Source: Siderastrea radians (Eukaryota > Cnidaria > Anthozoa > Scleractinia > Rhizangiidae). Taken from it: a stretch of DNA of 64,000 nt. The notes beneath the pieces are model-generated. The model saw nothing but the letters and a program-made list of their open reading frames with translations, had not been told where the DNA came from and did no database searches. Positions within the stretch are counted from its first letter, which is position 1, and every line of letters starts with the position of its first letter. Position numbers and translations under genes: made by a program. The DNA is taken from assembly GCA_964017195.1 (NCBI GenBank), contig OZ024898.1, positions 16,010,975 to 16,074,974 on the forward strand, in the 5' to 3' direction. Shown piece after piece: positions 59,145 through 64,000 of this stretch.

Positions 59145-59640
59145 TTGGTTCGTTTAGCGTTATTTCGCCAGAATTTTCATGAAAGTTGGTGTAGAAAATT
59201 ACTGGCGATTTAATGGCATGAAAACCCCTTCGATGAAAGCAAGATCGAAGGTGCTAGCGAGCTTTGAAGCTGGTATGAATTCGCCAAACTTGCCCTGGCA
59301 CGTAAACATTACATCACTGAAACACAAAAGGCGATTCGGGGAAGTCCCTTGCTTTCGCCAAGTTGAATAATTCAACAGTAAAATGCAAGCATTTTTTTGG
59401 CAGTTTTGCTTTGCTTCACCAAAATCTTTAGGGAAGGTTGTGTAGAAAAGTACAAGAAATTCAATGGAGTTGACTTCTCTTCGATGAGAGCAAGGAAGAA
59501 GGTGCTAGCGAGCTTTGAAGCTGGCATGAATTCACCTAAACTTGCTGTAACACGTAAACATTACGTCATTGAAAGACAGAAGCCGATTCGGGGAATTGTT
59601 TTGCTTTCGCTAAAGCATTTATCAAATCATGGCCTAAAAG
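59145..59640 (+). repeat. Two diverged copies of a 220-250 bp coding-like module
   Basis: Segments about 59145-59370 and 59395-59640 are direct copies 251-261 bp apart. Both have open frames with matching residues: VENYWRFNG versus VEKYKKFNG, and KVLASFEAGMNSP in both. The first has WHVNITSLKHKRRFGE where the second has RKHYVIERQKPIRG. I do not recognise the module and found no start or splice context. It may be part of an unknown mobile element. Confidence 0.5.
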
Positions 59641-60289
59641 TAGACCTTTACGTTTCATTTTTCAGTAGATAACCGTTCCCTTTCGATTTAAGGATAATTT
59701 TTCTTCATCAATAAATCTATTTAAATTTCCGTGCCCTTGTTTAATATTTAGAATTACGCTGAGATGTCATTTCGTTAAAAAACTATTTCAAAACTATTTC
59801 GTCACGTTCTTCTTCGCGAGTGCTAGAACAGGTGGATGACCAAGGAATGAGGGAAGGGAAAGGTATTCATACTATAAGGGATCCATGATATCACAAGGAG
59901 AAGGGTGCAGAGAAGATGTTGGGGGGGGATGGCAGCACACACGTCAAACGTTAGAAAAATAACCAACTTCAAAACTTTATACCACTTGAGCACATATCTT
60001 GAGTGACTGTAATGTATTTGCACCCCGGGGGGGGGGGGGGGGGGAGGCGGGGTCCAATGCCCCTGGGGCTTTTCTTGTTCCTTTAAAACAAAACTTATTA
60101 AGAAGTTATTAAGTCATTATAATTGTTCTTAAGTGTTAATAACAATAAAATGTCTGTGTCCCCATGCCAGGAGTTTTGTTTGTCTCTTGCCTTCTTCATC
60201 CATTTAAGTTAGTACCCAAATGACTCCACTTGATTAGTCTGTAGTGCAGGGTAAAGTTTGCCTGTGGGATAAACAGAATAATGTTTGAT

Positions 60290-63190
60290 TCCAAGCTCTA
60301 GTCAGAATAACGAGCAGGGATTACCCAGCTGCTTCGGGTAACAGTTTGTTTTGTGGGTGAACTGGATGGAGTAGGGATGAGAGAAGGGGCTAGCAAAAAG
60401 GTTGAAGGTACAGGGGTAGCAGGACAAGGTGATGGGAAAGAGCTGGCTGGTGAAGAAGGTGCAGCTGGCTGAACAACAGCCCCAGGAGATGGGTGTGACG
60501 CAGGTGCAGGTGCTGGGAGTGTGGTGTTCACAGATGAAGTTGAGAGCATAGGTGGTGGGCTTCCTGCCGATCTTATTTGAAGATGAGATGACTGTGGAGT
60601 GGCTGTAAACAACTAATTGGGGCAAAGTTTGTTTGGTAGGGTCAGTGTCGATCGCTTTGTGATGGGGAGGAATGGTGCTGGAGCTCTGAGGAGGGGCAAG
60701 CTGAACCTGAACATGATTTCGCCTAATTTGTCTGTTATTTGATGATGTGGGAGGGAGCTTGGCATAAGCGTAGCTTCCAGGTGGGAGTTCGGGTAGAGGA
60801 GGACCTGCAGCCTAGTCCCTAGGCATTCTCTGTTGCCCTATAGTCCATGCAAAGTCTGGGAAGGGGTGGGCAAGAGAAATCCTAGCAAATATTGCCAAAA
60901 TGCCCCAATTTTAGCACGCAAAAACCCCTGGTTAAATTACTATAATTGTTAATGCTTTCTCAATATGCGCATAGTGCTGTTCAGTTGGAAGTGAGAGAGC
61001 TGGAGCTGAAAGCAACAGGTTGCCATTGGATGTCAGCAGGGTTAGAGGGTGAAGTAGTAGGCTAAAGCCATATTATGAAGCATCAACTTGAATTGGCATC
61101 AAAGAATTGACATCAAAGTAACAGAGACATGGAGCTGAAGACACTAATTCTTTTGCTTTGGTGAATGCTTCAGTGTGCTGGTCAGCCCATACAAAGTCTT
61201 GCTTGATGTGAGTAAGACCATGGAGAGGAAGGACCACTTCACTGAGGTGAGGGCAGAACTTAGACAGGTAAGTTCCTAAGAAGCGTCGGGTGGCAGCACT
61301 GGGTTTGAGTCCCTCTGAGGTGAAGACATGTCCTGTGAAAGGGGCTGTGTTCGTCTTGAATTTAACCTTGTGTGGGTTTACTTTGAAGTTGTGTTTCGAA
61401 AGACGAACTAAGAGTTCTTGACTATTACTGTGCGGTCATGATCAACTTGGGCCTCAGCTAAGGAAGTACCCCAACGCACAACTGATAGTAATATCATCAG
61501 CGATGTTGACAACCCCCTTGATACTGCATACAACATCATGGAGACGGCGCTGGAACTCCTCAGGGGCCGAGCTGATGCCAAAGAGGGGTCGGGTCCAACA
61601 GTAACGACCCCAGGGGGTATGCATGGTGGTCAACCAAGATGGCTCTTTAGTTAATTTGATGGTTTGAAAGGCATCCTTGATGTCAAAAGTAGAAGAGACT
61701 TAAGCCTGATGAAAATGGTGGATATTTTCTCAAGGGTAGGAATAGGATACACTGGCCTGATTATAGCTTTGTTGGTGGTTTGTGAAGGGCCTTTTTGACT
61801 AGCAGATGCGAACTTTGGCGGGTTTGGTGGCTGAAGCTGGGCATTCGCAAACGACCATGTTGGAGATCCATGGTGCGGGTTCATTCACTCGTACTAGTTG
61901 GTCTGTGTCAAGGAATTTGTCTAATGCCTCCTTGATAATTGGAAGTTTGGGATTGGCATAGCGGTGGGGGGCAACTTGAATGGGTCTGACTCCAGGGTTT
62001 ACAGTTAATGAGAAAGGTTCACCCAGTTCAGCAGGTCTTGAACAGGTGAGGATAAGCTATTTTAACAGAATCAAATGTTAACTCACCAAGAGGGCGCAGA
62101 GTGGCATCTGATGATGACTGCAGGGGATTAGCATCGTCTACATCATAGTTGAGAATTCCCGTGCTAGTGCTATCAGGAAGGCCAAGGAGTGGAGCATAAT
62201 AACTCTGTGCAGTGATGACCTGAGCCCCGAGGGGGATACTCCGGATTTCAAGTGACAGGGATGATTGAAGGGTTTTTTTGGGTTTGAAATTTTCGATTCC
62301 GGGATTTTTTTTGGGTAGGAGAATTTGGCAAGTATTTTCTTGTATGCGGCTCGATTTAAGTAGGGAGTTTTTGGGTATTCAAAACAATCTCAAGATTCTT
62401 GGTTAAGTGCTGACTGCATAGTTCATGTTATATCATGTTAAATCCTTTCTGGGAATTTTTAAGGCTTGAAAATTTGGCATGGGAATATTTTTTTTTTTTG
62501 GGGGGGGGGGGGGGGTTATTTTCGTCCAGCGATTTTTTGGGGGTTTTATTGGAAGCCCTAGGGATTTTTTTGGGTTTTGATTTTTGCCCCCATTCAATCA
62601 TCCCCGTCACTATAAATACAGAATACCCCCCCCCCCCCCGGGCCTGAGCCACTCTTTCTTAAGATTTACCATGGTAGGAACAATGTAATGAAGTTTGCCC
62701 TTGAGCCTTGAGTGGGTATGATGGTCTTGGAATAATCCGAAGGACGAACAGCAGAAGTATCAGTCTTGACCTGTGGGAATTTCTGAAGGTCACTCTCAAC
62801 TTGGCAGCAAAGTCGGCTGTGGCTGGAGGAGGATGGAGGTGTTAGGCTCAAGTCGAGGTCAACAAAGATTCCTTTGGGTGCAGAATACACGATGTACCTC
62901 ATGAATGACGATGTAAGCAGGTTGTGGATCATTGGCTGAATTCTCCTGTGACTCTGACACGGCATTTGCAGAAGAGGAGAAGAGACATACTTGCTGCCAG
63001 TGGCCCCGTTTCCCACAACTATGGCAGATGACATTTGATGCCGGGCAGTCGTGCCTGACAGAGTGCGGAGCCAGCCCACACCAAAGGCAGGTGGAAAGAC
63101 TACAAGAGCTAGAATGTGCATTTGGTTGTTGTTGAGTTGGATGATGTGATGCCTCATCAGCACTTTATGGGCCATTTCTTCCAAGTGCTG
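60290..63190 (-). pseudogene. Degenerate Ty3/gypsy-like retrotransposon (internal parts missing)
   Basis: On the minus strand, from the 5' side, there are two CCHC-type zinc knuckles (62995-63085; CX2CX4HX5C then CHSCGKRGHWQQVC). Next comes the RT with a conserved entry region (about 62000) and NIADDI as the YXDD-equivalent (61490-61507), then the RNase H start (about 61080-61150). Last is an integrase C-terminal piece with ELPPGSYAYAKLP (about 60770) and a Pro/Ser-rich tail ending VTRSSWVIPARYSD (60300). Stops and shifts are frequent, for example at about 61812. The integrase core is absent and no LTR was found. A MITE (62229-62641) interrupts it. It is clearly inactive. Confidence 0.8.
62229..62641. 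mobile_element. MITE inserted in the gypsy-like element, about 410 bp
   Basis: The left end (GGGGGATACTCCGGATTTCA, then AGTGACAGGGATGATTGAA) is inverted at the right end (TTCAATCATCCCCGTCACT, ATAAATACAGAATACCCCC). That gives TIRs of about 45 bp. The interior is rich in TTTTTTGGG tracts. There is no coding sequence. It lies between the gag-like and RT parts of the gypsy-like element, so it is younger than that element. Confidence 0.75.
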
Positions 63191-63284
63191 TTTAGTAGTG
63201 GCTGATTCTGTTTTAAGCTCAGCCTTGAAATCTCAAGCCTTAGAGATTACTTGGGAAAAAATGAGCACAGTAAAGTTCTCCCTG

Positions 63285-63670
63285 GAGATAATGTCACTGT
63301 GGAACGTTAACAAAGTCGAACCAAGCGACAGACAGGGAGCAGTTAATAAGATCAAATGCTGTGACTGCCAGGCCACTTACATTGGTTAGAACGGTAGAAA
63401 TTTGAACATATGACTGACTGAACACAAATGAGCGACTATAAAAAATGGTGATATCAACAATCACATTGCTGAACACCATTACAAACAAACCACAGAATTG
63501 ACTGGGACTCTGTTGAATGCGTTACTTACAGTACATACTTTCTGTCAACAAATCACTCTGGAAAGCTGGTTTACTAACTTAGAACAAACACCACTGAACC
63601 ATTGCCAACGGCTACCTGCACCTTACAAACGACTCATTGACGACAACAATAAGACAGACAAACAATAGAC
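63285..63670 (+). pseudogene. Penelope-like element fragment (GIY-YIG endonuclease end)
   Basis: It reads GAVNKIKCCDCQATYIG, then a stop and NGRNLNI, LTEHK, GDINNHIAEHH, ITLESWFTNLEQTPLNHCQ and LPAPYKRLIDDNN. This is the C-terminal GIY-YIG domain with its conserved downstream helix, and the usual Tyr in VYKI is replaced by Asn. Internal stops (63389, 63412, 63430) make it dead. The last 330 bp of the window are non-coding. Confidence 0.75.
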
Positions 63671-64000
63671 AAACCGACTAATTTTACTAATAATAGACCG
63701 ATGGACATTTGACTGACAAAAGACATCAAAACGCACCAATCACATTTTACGGTGTTCCCAGCCAGTAACATCACGGCTTTAACTACTGACAGAAGAGCAA
63801 TAACATCACAAGTTCCTCGACCAATCAGGACAACGACCAGAGACTTATAACATGTACTGATGACTCACAACTGACTTGACCTCAATGATGACTTCCACTC
63901 AGGTTGAAATGTCAGTCAGTGTCATAAACTACACTCACCTGGACGATGATACTCTACCGACATATGGTTCTTACTATGTAAATTTATTCATTTTACAAAT

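Noticed and set aside
58582..64000. Remaining exons (7 onward) of carrier 2
   Set aside because: I searched for the PY-G-NFAVYE region and the third PX(D/E)XX(K/R) signature and found neither; only retroelement and repeat sequence is present.

Overview
This is a eukaryotic (animal) window: genes are split into short exons with GT-AG introns, AATAAA signals follow stop codons, and introns are full of tRNA-derived SINEs, Penelope-like elements, CR1-type and Ty3/gypsy fragments and many small inverted-repeat elements (MITEs). The families and repeats together suggest an anthozoan cnidarian, most likely a stony coral. That is inference; no species can be named from the sequence alone.

Layout. 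1-2.5 kb: no confirmed gene, one hairpin MITE. 2.5-4.7 kb (minus): a small unknown gene whose short symmetric exon has been duplicated in tandem four times behind an ATG exon. 4.9-7.3 kb: a 20-bp-unit minisatellite, open in several frames but not a gene. 7.4-10.3 kb (plus): a decaying integrase-core (DDE) transposase-like gene. 10.8-16.3 kb (minus): a complete 7-exon HECT E3 ubiquitin ligase (about 800 aa) with a novel-looking N-terminus, two UBZ-like zinc fingers, a CUE-like segment and a catalytic Cys. 17.6-30.6 kb (minus): a complete 8-exon MORN2-type gene (171 aa) whose introns hold a CR1-like element, an LTR-like repeat pair and a 3.2-kb palindromic element. 30.6-46.5 kb (plus): a complete 10-exon SLC25 mitochondrial carrier (354 aa), head-to-head with MORN2 with only 55 bp between start codons. 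48.5 kb to beyond the window (plus): a second SLC25 carrier, a tandem paralogue with the same intron positions and phases; its first six coding exons are here and the rest lie past 64 kb. 54.5-58.4 kb: nested inverted-repeat elements in intron 5 of that gene. 58.6-64 kb: a Penelope-like element apparently split by other insertions, and a degenerate minus-strand Ty3/gypsy element that itself carries a MITE.

How the genes relate. The two carriers are a local duplication. Both belong to the SLC25 group whose closest relatives known to me carry CoA, adenine nucleotides or PAPS across the inner mitochondrial membrane. MORN2 and carrier 1 probably share a bidirectional promoter. The HECT ligase lies downstream of MORN2 on the same strand and has no obvious functional link to it. 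I rebuilt all exon chains by eye from splice signals and reading phase. They close exactly (516, 1065 and 2403 nt for the three complete genes), which is strong internal support but is not transcript evidence.
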